64,000 nucleotides of DNA from Bacteroidota bacterium (GTDB taxonomy: Bacteria > Bacteroidota > Ignavibacteria > Kapaibacteriales > NICIL-2): positions 1-64,000 of the forward strand of contig JAIBAE010000006.1 in NCBI GenBank assembly GCA_019695345.1, written 5' to 3'. The translations under genes and the position numbers were made by a program. The notes under the pieces are model-generated. The model ran no database searches. It was not told the DNA's origin and saw nothing but the letters and a program-made list of their open reading frames with translations. Position 1 is the stretch's first letter; each line of letters starts with the position of its first letter. This document shows positions 24,776 through 34,300 of the stretch, in pieces.

Positions 24776-25789
24776 ATGATTGAATATATTATAAAACGTG
24801 TGCTGCTGTTTATCCCCACTATGATTGCAATTACAATTATTGCGTTTGGGATTTCGCGGCTTGCACCGGGCGACCCTGCAGCAATTAAGGCAGGTGTTGC
24901 AAGCGAGGGAAGTCAGAATCAGAATTCGGTTATCAATGCAAAGTCGCTTGAAGAGTGGCGTAAACAAATGCACTTAGATAAACCTATCCTTACGCAATAT
25001 GGGTTATGGTTGATGGATATTCTACAACTGGATTTTGGGAAGTCGTTTAAAGATTCACGTCCGGTGTTAGATAAGATTGTAGAAAGATTTCCGCTAACTA
25101 TAATCATGAATCTAGTTGCAGTTGTTTTAGCATATATCATTGCAGTTCCAATTGGGGTGTACTCAGCTACACATCCTAATACAACTCTTGATAAAATATT
25201 AAGCATATTTACATTTGCCATGTATTCCCTACCAACTGTTTGGACAGCAACACTGGCAATTACTTTTCTTTGCAGTACCGAGTTCTTATATTTATTTCCA
25301 ACAAGTGGATTTCGTTCCGATGATTTTTCGATGTTAAGTTTTCCGGAACAGGTGATTGATATTACTTGGCATTTACTTTTGCCAATGTTGATTTACACGT
25401 ATGGCTCGTTTGCCTTTATATCACGACAGATGCGCAGCGCAATGTTAGAAACTGTGCGGCAAGATTACATACGTACAGCACGGGCTAAAGGTCTTTCGGA
25501 AAAAGTGGTAATAATGAAACACGCCTTCAGAAATTCATTGATTCCAATTATCACCTTATTAGCAGGAATATTACCGCAACTAATTGGTGGTAGCGTAATA
25601 GTTGAATCGAAGTTCAGTATTCCCGGTATGGGGAAGTTATCGTTCGAAGCATTGAACGACCGTGATTACCCAATGATTATGGCAATCTTTACAATTAGCG
25701 GTGTGTTAACTCTTGCTGGTATTTTACTATCGGATATACTTTATTCAATTGCCGACCCACGTATTGCGTACACAAAGAAATCAAGTTAA
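24776..25789 (+). CDS. oligopeptide/dipeptide ABC transporter permease (DppB/OppB type)
   Basis: A 337-aa inner-membrane permease. An N-terminal helix (KRVLLFIPTMIAITIIAFGI) and the family motif RLAPGDPA are followed by five further helices. The cytoplasmic EAA loop reads RQDYIRTARAKGLSEKVVIMKHAFRNSLIPIIT, cited here by position about 220-252. With the next gene it forms the heterodimeric channel for peptides or nickel. Neither a solute-binding protein nor the two ATPases lie nearby, which is usual for this group in Bacteroidota but leaves the substrate open. The stop is 1 bp from the next start. Confidence 0.92.
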   Translation: MIEYIIKRVLLFIPTMIAITIIAFGISRLAPGDPAAIKAGVASEGSQNQNSVINAKSLEEWRKQMHLDKPILTQYGLWLMDILQLDFGKSFKDSRPVLDKIVERFPLTIIMNLVAVVLAYIIAVPIGVYSATHPNTTLDKILSIFTFAMYSLPTVWTATLAITFLCSTEFLYLFPTSGFRSDDFSMLSFPEQVIDITWHLLLPMLIYTYGSFAFISRQMRSAMLETVRQDYIRTARAKGLSEKVVIMKHAFRNSLIPIITLLAGILPQLIGGSVIVESKFSIPGMGKLSFEALNDRDYPMIMAIFTISGVLTLAGILLSDILYSIADPRIAYTKKSS

Positions 25790-25790
25790 C

Positions 25791-26864
25791 ATGGAACAAA
25801 TTCAAACACAGGAAGAAATTGTAGTAAACAAACATGATGGTGAAACATACAATGAGTTTGTTCGAAGGCAATTCAAAAAAAACCGGATAGGCATGGTATC
25901 ACTATACGTTGTTATAGTACTAGCATGTATTGCAATATTTGCAGATTTTTTAGCAAACGAAAAACCATTGATTGCATCGTATAAGGGCGAAATTATATTA
26001 CCTATTTTCAAATCCTATTTTGTAAAACTTGGTGTTACAAAATGGGATTCAGGAATGGCTACATTAGACTGGAAAAATGAACAATTTGATTGGGCTATCT
26101 TTCCGCTAGTACCTTACTCTATGGAAACCATAGATACATCAATTGACCCAAACAAACTTTCGGATAAACAACCGAGTTCCAAACATTGGCTTGGTACTGA
26201 TGATATTGCAAGAGATATCCTCTCTGGTATATTACATGGTTCCAGATATGCACTTTCCATTGGGTTTATTGCAATGAGTATTGCTTTAACAATAGGTATA
26301 ATTCTTGGTTCTGTTGCGGGCTATTTTGGCGGATGGACAGATATTATTATATCAAGATTAATAGAGATAATTTTATCCCTACCATTATTCTTTGTTATTA
26401 TAACTTTTGTTGCTTTGCTGCAAGATGTTTTTATTGATAGTAAGCTATGGCTTATTATGGCAATTATTGGATTTACAAATTGGGCTACAATTGCACGTCT
26501 TATTAGAGGGGAAGTTTTACGAGTACGTAGTATGGAGTATGTGACAGCATCAAAAGCACTTGGTTTTTCGGATTTACGAGTTCTATTTCTACATGTTTTA
26601 CCCAATGCTATTGCTCCTGTATTAGTTTCTGCAGCTTTTGGAATTGCTAGTGCAGTATTAACAGAATCATCATTAAGTTTTCTCGGATTCGGAGTACCAC
26701 CGACTGTGTTGACATGGGGATCGATACTTAGCCGTGCTGGCAACAGTACTGCCGCATGGTGGGTTGGTGTTTTTCCTGGGTTAATGATGTTTATCACAGT
26801 AAGTGCATATAATCTTATTGGAGATGCACTACGAGATGCAACCGACCCACGACTTCGGAGTTAA
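25791..26864 (+). CDS. oligopeptide/dipeptide ABC transporter permease (DppC/OppC type)
   Basis: A 357-aa partner permease. ATG 25791 lies 1 bp behind dppB, so the pair is translationally linked; an upstream in-frame start would lie inside dppB. The protein has the N-terminal OppC_N helix (NRIGMVSLYVVIVLACIAIF), an extra periplasmic insert (about 60-130) longer than in E. coli DppC, the motif HWLGTDDIARDILSG, and the EAA loop VTASKALGFSDLRVLFLHVL. It ends with DALRDATDPRLRS, the normal C-terminus. Longer periplasmic inserts of this kind are common in Bacteroidota. The operon ends here, since the next gene starts 8 bp later and is unrelated. Confidence 0.92.
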   Translation: MEQIQTQEEIVVNKHDGETYNEFVRRQFKKNRIGMVSLYVVIVLACIAIFADFLANEKPLIASYKGEIILPIFKSYFVKLGVTKWDSGMATLDWKNEQFDWAIFPLVPYSMETIDTSIDPNKLSDKQPSSKHWLGTDDIARDILSGILHGSRYALSIGFIAMSIALTIGIILGSVAGYFGGWTDIIISRLIEIILSLPLFFVIITFVALLQDVFIDSKLWLIMAIIGFTNWATIARLIRGEVLRVRSMEYVTASKALGFSDLRVLFLHVLPNAIAPVLVSAAFGIASAVLTESSLSFLGFGVPPTVLTWGSILSRAGNSTAAWWVGVFPGLMMFITVSAYNLIGDALRDATDPRLRS

Positions 26865-26871
26865 TACACTA

Positions 26872-28815
26872 ATGATTCCCGCTACTGCCGCAGCAATCCT
26901 TCAGCGCCGTCACACGGGCGGGAACGTGGCTTACAGCGTCGCTATTTTGTGTGTTGTCTATTGCACTTTTTGTATTGAAGCTCATGCACAAACATCTACC
27001 ATTTCACCTTTAACAGATTCCACATTATCCCTAAATTCAATTCGTATTGGTTTAAACAAACTTGCCAACACTTTTGTATTTAGGGGCGACGCTGATGTAC
27101 AACAACCTTTGTTTGGCGGAACCTTAAAAGTAAACCAAAATTACCGAGGAACTACAGTACGTTCCACGTCATCTGCCTTCCGTGATGATGAACAATTACA
27201 AATAGAACACACTGTTCCACTTGCATCGGCTGTTGATTTTTACTCTCGGATAAATTGGCTTGTGTCTGTTGATTCTCGTGCCATAGGTTTGTCATCGTTA
27301 GAGCGTCTTCAACTAATTGCAGGTACAAAATATCAAGCAGATACAACCTTGTTACTTAATGGGTTTGGGGGAGTAGAGCGCAATAAACAACTTGGGAATA
27401 CAGATGTAGGTCCTGTTTTAGGAGGTGTTGTAGATTGGAATGATGTGATAGATCAATTTAATGTTGCTGGTGGCGTTAAAGGAGAGGCATCAATATTTCC
27501 ACAACGTCTAAATGGCGAGATTGAGGCAACAGGCAAAACGTTTTTGTATGATAAGTATAACAACGATAACTTCCTTTCATTAACGGCTTCGTATCGTGCT
27601 TTAAACCGTGACTTTTATTCCTTGTTTAACTTACAAACAGGAACAAGCACTTCCATTGAAACACGTTTAGAACAACGGTATTTGTTGGAAGCACTGTTTG
27701 GGTTAACAATTGCCCCAAACGTTTCAGGAAGCCTTGGAATTACAACGTCAGACTTATTGGTTAAACGAGCCTTTAAACAACCAATCGAAGGATACACAAA
27801 TACTTCTGCTAATAGAAATCTCGACCAACTTAATATCGCACTCAACACCCAATTACAGTATGCAAAAGCTAATTTTCGCCAGCAGTTTGCATTAAACGCT
27901 GTGATAGGTTATGAAGACAACACAGTTACCAACCATTTTGCTAATATCACACAAGTGCAGTTAGATACCATTGTTAATATCGAGCGGCTTAGGAATATCT
28001 CATTTAAACGCACACGAGTATCTTCCGTAACTAACTGGAATCTGCATGAGCGAGATACCTTATCTTGTAACGCTGCTTTAAGCATACTTTCGTACGATAC
28101 ACCAAGCGAAAAAAATATAGACGACCGTGATGAACTACAACAATCAATAGGAATTACCTATGCTCACAGGTATCATAGCGGACTTGCAGCCGGAATGTTG
28201 TTTCAATATCAATCAAACCATTTGGTGTTCCTGAAATCACTACGCAGTGCTCTGAACAACGAAAACAAAATTTACCGCCTTGCACCATATATGGTATACA
28301 ATGGATACGGCATACACTCGCAACCACAAATGGAAGTATTGGCACAATACACAGTATATGATTTTGATGGCAGGGCAGGAGTGCCACAAAGTTTCAGTTT
28401 TCGCCAATTAGGAATTCGAGATTCAATTATCATTTCCATCTCGCCTACACTATATTCAGAAACGCGGCTGTACTTCCGCTACTTTACCCGAGGCGAGTTT
28501 TATAATGAGGAATTCTCCGAGCTGTTGCTTAGTAAAAATTACGAGCAGTTTGTACGTTCCTTGTTCTTTACTTCTGCGTACGAAAATGTACAGTTGGGTG
28601 CAGGTGTGCGTTGGTATGCACTCTCGCAGGAAAATACTTCGCAGACTAACGCAACAACATTACTTCAATCTATAGCACCCGATTGCTCAATCATCTGGAA
28701 TGTTAGCAACGGAACACAACTGGTAATTAATGGATGGTATGAATTTCAGTTTACCAATCGAGTTCGTTCTCGCTTATTACCCAATATGAACTTACACGTT
28801 CAGAAAACATTGTAA
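26872..28815 (+). CDS. outer-membrane protein, probable beta-barrel, with repeat-derived N-terminus
   Basis: A protein of about 647 aa from ATG 26872. Residues 1-18 (MIPATAAAILQRRHTGGN) are translated from a type II dispersed repeat; the hydrophobic core AYSVAILCVVYCTFC and an AHAQ cleavage site follow, so the repeat supplies the n-region of the signal peptide. GTG 26926 is an alternative start just at the end of the repeat. The mature part is strand-rich throughout, with aromatic-ended alternating segments (FYSRINWLVSV; ARYFTRGEF-like LYFRYFTRGEF; QLVINGWYEFQF), as in a porin or TonB-independent barrel. No named family is recognised. Its stop is directly followed by a type I repeat. Confidence 0.7.
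   Translation: MIPATAAAILQRRHTGGNVAYSVAILCVVYCTFCIEAHAQTSTISPLTDSTLSLNSIRIGLNKLANTFVFRGDADVQQPLFGGTLKVNQNYRGTTVRSTSSAFRDDEQLQIEHTVPLASAVDFYSRINWLVSVDSRAIGLSSLERLQLIAGTKYQADTTLLLNGFGGVERNKQLGNTDVGPVLGGVVDWNDVIDQFNVAGGVKGEASIFPQRLNGEIEATGKTFLYDKYNNDNFLSLTASYRALNRDFYSLFNLQTGTSTSIETRLEQRYLLEALFGLTIAPNVSGSLGITTSDLLVKRAFKQPIEGYTNTSANRNLDQLNIALNTQLQYAKANFRQQFALNAVIGYEDNTVTNHFANITQVQLDTIVNIERLRNISFKRTRVSSVTNWNLHERDTLSCNAALSILSYDTPSEKNIDDRDELQQSIGITYAHRYHSGLAAGMLFQYQSNHLVFLKSLRSALNNENKIYRLAPYMVYNGYGIHSQPQMEVLAQYTVYDFDGRAGVPQSFSFRQLGIRDSIIISISPTLYSETRLYFRYFTRGEFYNEEFSELLLSKNYEQFVRSLFFTSAYENVQLGAGVRWYALSQENTSQTNATTLLQSIAPDCSIIWNVSNGTQLVINGWYEFQFTNRVRSRLLPNMNLHVQKTL
26873..26942 (+). repeat. type II dispersed repeat, copy 3, overlapping a coding start
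   Basis: GATTCCCGCTACTGCCGCAG, then GCCGTCACACGGGCGGGAAC. The ends TTCCCGC and GCGGGAA are complementary and can form a hairpin. It covers the first codons of the outer-membrane protein. Confidence 0.75.
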
Positions 28816-28878
28816 GCTGTCGCAAGCCGCATCAATCCTCACGTTCAGCCTAATCTCATTACTGCGGGACAGAACCTC
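28816..28878 (-). repeat. type I dispersed repeat, copy 8
   Basis: GCTGTCGCAAGCCGCATC begins directly behind the TAA of the outer-membrane protein gene; far end GCGGGACAGAACC. Faces copy 9. Confidence 0.85.
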
Positions 28879-28898
28879 AACTTTAGAAAAGCGCACAT

Positions 28899-28968
28899 CG
28901 TTCTCTACGGCAAATGGAGGAGACTGTAACGCACTATGTTTGGTGCCGTCAAGCGTTAGCAAAAAAAT
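28899..28968 (+). repeat. type I dispersed repeat, copy 9
   Basis: CGTTCTCTACGGC at the left and TTGGTGCCGTCAAGCGTTAGC with an A-tract at the right. With copy 8 it forms an imperfect inverted repeat of about 150 bp. The A-tract is 68 bp ahead of the ExbD start. Confidence 0.85.
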
Positions 28969-29035
28969 ATTTGTAACCATTTTCGGGGTGTTTGTGTCCT
29001 TTGTTTTGAGAACGCAATTATACATGGAGCATAAA

Positions 29036-29566
29036 ATGGGAGCAACAGGTATATCGGGAGCACCACGCCAACGTAAACTACGTGGTAAAACGGGAAGCCG
29101 CAGAAGACAACGAAGGAGAATTGGATTCCGTATGGATATGACACCACTGGTTGATGTTGCTTTTTTACTGTTAACATTTTTTATGCTGACTTCTAACTTG
29201 ATAACTCAGCAAGCAATGGAGCTAACAGTAGTGAGAGACGGAAAGTCGGCTGTGAAGCACGTTATTCATTCGATGATAATTAGAGATGATGGCTCAGTGT
29301 TCTCGCAAATTGATAATTCAACACCGCAAAAAATTGTTGTTGAGAACATACCTCAACTTATAAAGAACATGGCAAAAGAGTTTGATGCGGTAACCGTTGT
29401 AAAATCATCGGAAGAGCTTTCGGTTGAGGCGTTTACCAATGTAGTTGATAAAGTGTATAATTCGTACACAATGATTAAAACACAAAACGAAGTGATTGCA
29501 GAGCGACCTAAAATATCAATCGCTAAACTAACATCGGATGATGTTCAACTAATAAAAGGATTGTAA
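29036..29566 (+). CDS. ExbD/TolR family biopolymer transport protein
   Basis: A 176-aa single-span inner-membrane protein of the proton-driven ExbBD/TolQR motor that energises TonB- or Tol-dependent outer-membrane processes. ATG 29036 is chosen because GGAG lies six bases upstream; ATG 29024 is possible. A strongly basic N-terminus (RRRQRRRIGFRMDMTPLVD) leads into the membrane helix with the proton-carrying Asp at position 40 (MTPLVDVAFLLLTFFML), and the periplasmic domain follows. No ExbB/TolQ gene lies upstream, which is unusual because the pair is normally adjacent. The tonB-like gene follows 1 bp later, so both are on one transcript. Confidence 0.9.
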   Translation: MGATGISGAPRQRKLRGKTGSRRRQRRRIGFRMDMTPLVDVAFLLLTFFMLTSNLITQQAMELTVVRDGKSAVKHVIHSMIIRDDGSVFSQIDNSTPQKIVVENIPQLIKNMAKEFDAVTVVKSSEELSVEAFTNVVDKVYNSYTMIKTQNEVIAERPKISIAKLTSDDVQLIKGL

Positions 29567-29567
29567 T

Positions 29568-30347
29568 ATGAATACCGTAAATGTGGCAGAAATACTGGCT
29601 TCGCGGGAAGGAACATACCAACTGCAAGCAGCAATCAAAAAAAATACATACCGCAGTTTTGTATATGCAATGGCATTCTTGTGCTTGTTTGGAATTGCTA
29701 CAACATTGTTGATGAGAAAAACTGTTGCAGATACCTTTGTTTATCATCTACCGGTAATTGAAACAATTGGAATTACAATTCCTAATAATCAGCCAATAGC
29801 ACCAGTAGAAACAAAACAGGTAACGAAGGCACCTATAGTAAAATCGGTTAGTACGGTTATACCTGATATCATTGGTTCGGTTGTGCCTAAAGATAATACA
29901 CAAACGCAACAAACAACCAATACCGGTACTACAGGTAACAATCCAAACACCAATTCTGGTCTTACAGGAGCTCAAACACAAACAACTGATAAACCACAGC
30001 AAACCACAACCGGAACACAACAACAACAAAGTGGAAGTGTAGTGTATGGCGATGACCCTGAGTTGTTTCCGGAAGTTGAGCCGCAACTTGATTTTGCATC
30101 ATTCCAAAAGGCAGTAGTGTATCCTGATATTTTGCGAAACATAAACAAAGAAGGAACTGTGTTACTAGCTGTATTAGTAGGAACAGATGGTAAAATCATG
30201 AAGATAAACGTAGAACAATCAGACCATAACATGTTTACCGAATCGGCAATACGTGCCGTAAAGACACAAACGTTTGCGCCGGCTCGACAGAATAACCAAG
30301 CAGTTCCATGTTGGATTCGTATTCCGGTAACATTTAAGCTACGATAA
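29568..30347 (+). CDS. TonB family energy-transducing protein
   Basis: A 259-aa protein with one N-terminal membrane helix (FVYAMAFLCLFGIATTLLM, about 31-49), a long flexible periplasmic linker rich in Thr, Gln, Asn and Pro (about 85-160) and the C-terminal TonB domain (VYPDILRNINKEGTVLLAVLVGTDGKIMK; AIRAVKTQTFAPARQNN; IRIPVTFKLR, cited as separate segments). It would transmit the ExbBD motor's energy to outer-membrane receptors. The linker uses Gln/Thr repeats in place of the usual Pro-Glu/Pro-Lys. The gene follows exbD after 1 bp and is closed by a strong terminator. Confidence 0.9.
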   Translation: MNTVNVAEILASREGTYQLQAAIKKNTYRSFVYAMAFLCLFGIATTLLMRKTVADTFVYHLPVIETIGITIPNNQPIAPVETKQVTKAPIVKSVSTVIPDIIGSVVPKDNTQTQQTTNTGTTGNNPNTNSGLTGAQTQTTDKPQQTTTGTQQQQSGSVVYGDDPELFPEVEPQLDFASFQKAVVYPDILRNINKEGTVLLAVLVGTDGKIMKINVEQSDHNMFTESAIRAVKTQTFAPARQNNQAVPCWIRIPVTFKLR

Positions 30348-30376
30348 AAATTCCCCCTTTACACACACTCAAAAAC

Positions 30377-30417
30377 AAGCCGCGGCACACTCTCTCCTTG
30401 CCGCGGCTTTGTTGTTT
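30377..30417 (+). terminator. terminator of the exbD-tonB operon
   Basis: AAGCCGCGGCA pairs with TGCCGCGGCTT, followed by TGTTGTTTTG. The stem is strong; the T-tract is interrupted. Confidence 0.85.
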
Positions 30418-30440
30418 TGTAACTTGCATATAAAAACTAT

Positions 30441-31145
30441 ATGCTACAACAACCAACATCACACGTACAGCAAATATTGTTTTCCAACGATTTGCAATTT
30501 TACGTCAACGAGATTTTCTTTTCTGTACAAGGCGAAGGAACCAGAGCGGGGCTGCCTTGTGTGTTTGTTCGCTTGCAAGGATGTAAACTACGCTGTTCTT
30601 GGTGCGATACAACCTACGCACTCGATTACAAAAAGGGTGGCATAACAATGAGTGCCCAAGAGATCATAGAAAAAGTGCAATCCTATAATTGTAACTTTGT
30701 TGAGTTTACCGGCGGCGAGCCATTAGAACAGGAAAACATCTATCCACTATTATCGTGGTTTTGCGATAATGGCTATACCGTTGCAATTGAAACCGGTGGA
30801 CATGTGAATACAGAATTTGTAGATGAGCGTGTTATACGCATTCTGGATATGAAATGTCCGGATTCAAAAATGACGCCGTTGAACAATTACAGAAACCTCG
30901 AGGTTCTCCGCACAACCGACGAGGTTAAGTTTGTAATTGCAAGCGAAACCGATTACAACTGGGCTAAAACGTTAGTTCTTGAACATCAACTAAACACAAA
31001 AGTACACGCCGTGTTGTTCTCTTCAGTGTTTTCAATCTTACCACCGTTAACCCTAACAGAATGGATACTACGCGATAACTTACCGGTGCGCATGCAACTG
31101 CAAATGCACAAGTTTATTTGGGAGCCGAGCACCCGCGGAGTATAG
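30441..31145 (+). CDS. queE: 7-carboxy-7-deazaguanine synthase QueE
   Basis: A 234-aa radical SAM enzyme that converts 6-carboxy-tetrahydropterin to 7-carboxy-7-deazaguanine in queuosine (preQ0/preQ1) biosynthesis. The [4Fe-4S] cluster motif is C48-K-L-R-C52-S-W-C55, preceded by the family signature FFSVQGEGTRAGLPCVFVRL. Later come VEFTGGEPLEQ (SAM contact) and a truncated second half, with length normal for the family. It starts at ATG 30441 without a clear ribosome binding site. No other queuosine gene is near. A type I repeat begins 2 bp behind the stop. Confidence 0.93.
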   Translation: MLQQPTSHVQQILFSNDLQFYVNEIFFSVQGEGTRAGLPCVFVRLQGCKLRCSWCDTTYALDYKKGGITMSAQEIIEKVQSYNCNFVEFTGGEPLEQENIYPLLSWFCDNGYTVAIETGGHVNTEFVDERVIRILDMKCPDSKMTPLNNYRNLEVLRTTDEVKFVIASETDYNWAKTLVLEHQLNTKVHAVLFSSVFSILPPLTLTEWILRDNLPVRMQLQMHKFIWEPSTRGV

Positions 31146-31146
31146 T

Positions 31147-31213
31147 GTTTTTGCTATCGCAAGCCGCACCAGAACTTACCATTGGTACAAGCCTTCATGC
31201 GCGGGACAGAACC
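31147..31213 (-). repeat. type I dispersed repeat, copy 10
   Basis: TTTTTGCTATCGC directly behind the queE stop, then AGCCGCACCAGAACTT; far end GCGCGGGACAGAACCT. The two ends GC-x-GCACCAGAAC and GCGGGACAGAAC are clear diverged direct repeats. Confidence 0.9.
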
Positions 31214-31234
31214 TCCATTGCGACAAAACAACGG

Positions 31235-31284
31235 TAGGAACCGACCGGGTTGCGGCGCAGTATGGGTAGCTTCGGCAGAGGAGT
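31235..31284 (-). repeat. type II dispersed repeat, copy 4
   Basis: Reverse orientation: on the minus strand it reads CTCTGCCGAAGCTACC, then GCGCCGCAACCCGGTCGG. Adjacent to type I copy 10 in the same relative orientation as the compound unit at 24591-24732. Confidence 0.7.
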
Positions 31285-31291
31285 GAAAACA

Positions 31292-31322
31292 AAAAAGCCC
31301 GATACTTTTGTACCGAGCTTTG
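31292..31322 (-). terminator. terminator of the RND efflux operon
   Basis: On the minus strand AAGCTCGGTAC pairs with GTATCGGGCTT across an AAAA loop and is followed by TTTTTG, 21 bp behind the pump gene. Confidence 0.85.
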
Positions 31323-31342
31323 TTTGATAACTAATAAATCTT

Positions 31343-34300
31343 TTAACTGACCGTTACTTCTTGACTTTTAATGAACAGTGACTTTATCCACTTAATTAAA
31401 CGTTTATTGAAGCTAATGAATTGTGTAGATAGTGAGAATGCTACAGGAACAAGCAACAATGTTAAGAACATTGAACTTGTTAACCCACCGATAAGAGCTA
31501 ACGCCAACGATGATTTCCATTCGTTACCGGCACCACCTCCAAATGCAATTGGCATCATACCAAAAACCATGGCAAGAGTTGTCATTACAATTGGTCGTAA
31601 ACGTGCTTCACCGGCTTCAATCAACGCCTCGCGTAATGGCATGTTCCGTTCTTTTAGGTTTGCAATAGACCTATCTACTAACAGAATAGCATTCTTTGTA
31701 ACCAACCCTATAAGCATCAGGAAACCAAGTAAACCAAACACCGACATATTTTTCATACCAAGTGCTAATGCTAAGAACGCTCCGATTAACGCACCCGGAA
31801 TTGCGAACAACGTTACAAACGGATAGAAGTAAGAATCGTACAAGGCAACCAATAACAAGTACACAAAGATGATACCGCCAGCCATTGCCAATCCCATTGA
31901 TGAGTTTCCATCGCGTGCATTTTTAACATCACCAGCATAGGTATAAGTAGTATTGGTTGTTAGTTTGATTTGCTTTGTAACAGGGTCGGTAAACTTTTTA
32001 TCTAGTTCACCTGCAATAGTACCGCTACCTTTACCAACTGCTTGTGCATACACTATAACTGCGGGATTTCTATCACGGCGTTGCAACTTGGTTGGCCCGG
32101 CAGTTTGTTCAACAGATGCAAATTGCTGAATCTCTATTTGCTGACCCATGCGATTGGCAACGGTCATGGATGCAAGTTCATCAGTTTTGTCGCGGTCTTT
32201 TTCATCTAAGCGAATGCGAATATCGTATTCAGTTGCACCTTCGCGATATTTTACATCATCGTTACCTTGCAATGCAATACGCAGTGCAGAACCAACTTCG
32301 CCAATGGTTAATCCTAATGCAGCTAGTTTCTGACGGTCGATATTAACACGCGTTTCGGGTTTACCGTTTTCTGTACTTAAGCGAACATCGGTTGCACCGG
32401 CAATTGTTTTTAAGGAATCAGCTACCATTTTAGCTGCACGTTCTGTTTCGATACGGTTGGGTCCAGTTACAACAACTTGTATTGGTGTTTGATTGGCCGT
32501 ACCAAAAATACCGATAGGATTTACACGAACCGTAGCACCCGGAATTTTGAGTACTTCTTGTTTAATCTTATTACCAATTTCGTCGGTTGATAGTTTTCGT
32601 TCTTTTGTAGGTACTAACGTCACCTGAAACTCAGTAACATTGTTAGACGTTTGCCCTAACAACCCTTCACTCGATGAACCAACATTTGAGATAACGCGCG
32701 TTACTTCCGGCATACTGAACAACACGTTTTCTACTTCTTTGGAAAGTATGTTTGTGTTTTCAAATCTTGAACCTGATGGAAACTCAACTGTTACCGAAAA
32801 CTCGCCGCGGTCAGTTTGGGTCATAAATTCAAAACCTATGAAACCAAAAGCCATTAAGCTTATTGCTACTACAATTGTTAAAAATGAACCTAGTACAATA
32901 ACCCAACGGTGGTTTAAGCTCCAACCTAAGGCCTTACCATATTCTTTTATCATGTTATTAAACCAGCGTTCAAAACGTAAACCTAAACTACCAAAGAAGG
33001 AGTTTTCGGTTAGTTCCTGAATCTTTGCAAAACGTGACGCAAGGAGGGGAGTAATGGTAAATGATACTAACAATGATAACAACGTTGATACAACAACAAC
33101 AAGCGCAAACTCGCGCATGATGTTACCAATAATTCCAGTTACCAACGATAACGGTAAAAATACTGCAACATCCACAAGTGTGATTGACAGTGCTGCAAAC
33201 CCAATTTCATTTCTACCAACAATACTTGCTGTTACTCTATCTTTACCTTTCTCTAAATGGTGATAAATATTCTCTAACACCACAATCGAGTCATCTACCA
33301 GGATACCAATAACTAGCGATAACCCTAACATCGTCATAAGATTCAACGAGAACCCCATAACCCACACACCAATAAAAGTGCTGATTAACGAGGCAGGAAT
33401 CGAAACCATTACAATGGCAGAGTTGCGTATACTATGTAAGAAAATCAACATCACAAAAGCAACAATAAAAATTGCAAGCATAAGGTCAAACTGTACTGCA
33501 TGGGCAGCATCCAAGGTAAATGTTGAACCATCCTGAGCAACAACTATTTTGAGATTTATATTCTTATACTGTTCATTTAGTTTATCAACTTGTGCTTTAA
33601 CAAGTTTTGCCACATCAACAGCGTTTGCATCAGTTTGCTTTTGTACGTTAATACCTATCGAGGCTACGTTGTTAATTCTGTTAATCGTTGTTATTTCCGC
33701 AATACCGTCGTTAACATCGGCAATATCCGATAATCGTATATCGCCTCCACTTTTGGAACGGCCTACAACTAAGTTTTGCAACTCGCTTATTGAAGAATAC
33801 TTTCCTGCAACACGTACTACATATTGATTTGTACCTTCTTTAATTTTTCCTGTAGGGAAGTCTAAGTTTGCAAGCGAAACAGCTTGTTGAATTTGAGTTA
33901 ACGATAACCCATAAGCTCGCACTTTCTGTGCATCTAAGTTTACCTGAATTTCACGTTTGTTGCCACCAAATACATACACATTTCCCACACCTTCTATTTT
34001 AGATATTTGTGGCTTAATGTTGTCCAATACAAATTGATAAAATTCTACAGATGGCATTGATGATGTAACACCCATGCGCAACACAGGAATTTCATCTAAA
34101 GCAAACTTACTTACTACAGGGTCTTTTGTGCCGGTTGGTAACTGGCTTTTCACTTGATTTACCTGACGAATAACATCTTGTAAAGCCGAGTTAACATTTG
34201 CATTTTGATTAAACTCAATGTTTACAAACGAAACACCTTCCGATGACGTTGAGGTAATTGAGCTTACTTTATCCAAGCCCGAAACTGCATCTTCTAAAGG

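Noticed and set aside
30412-30440. preQ1 riboswitch upstream of queE
   Set aside because: Only about 30 bases lie between the preceding terminator and the start codon, too short and without the required C-rich hairpin and A-rich tail.
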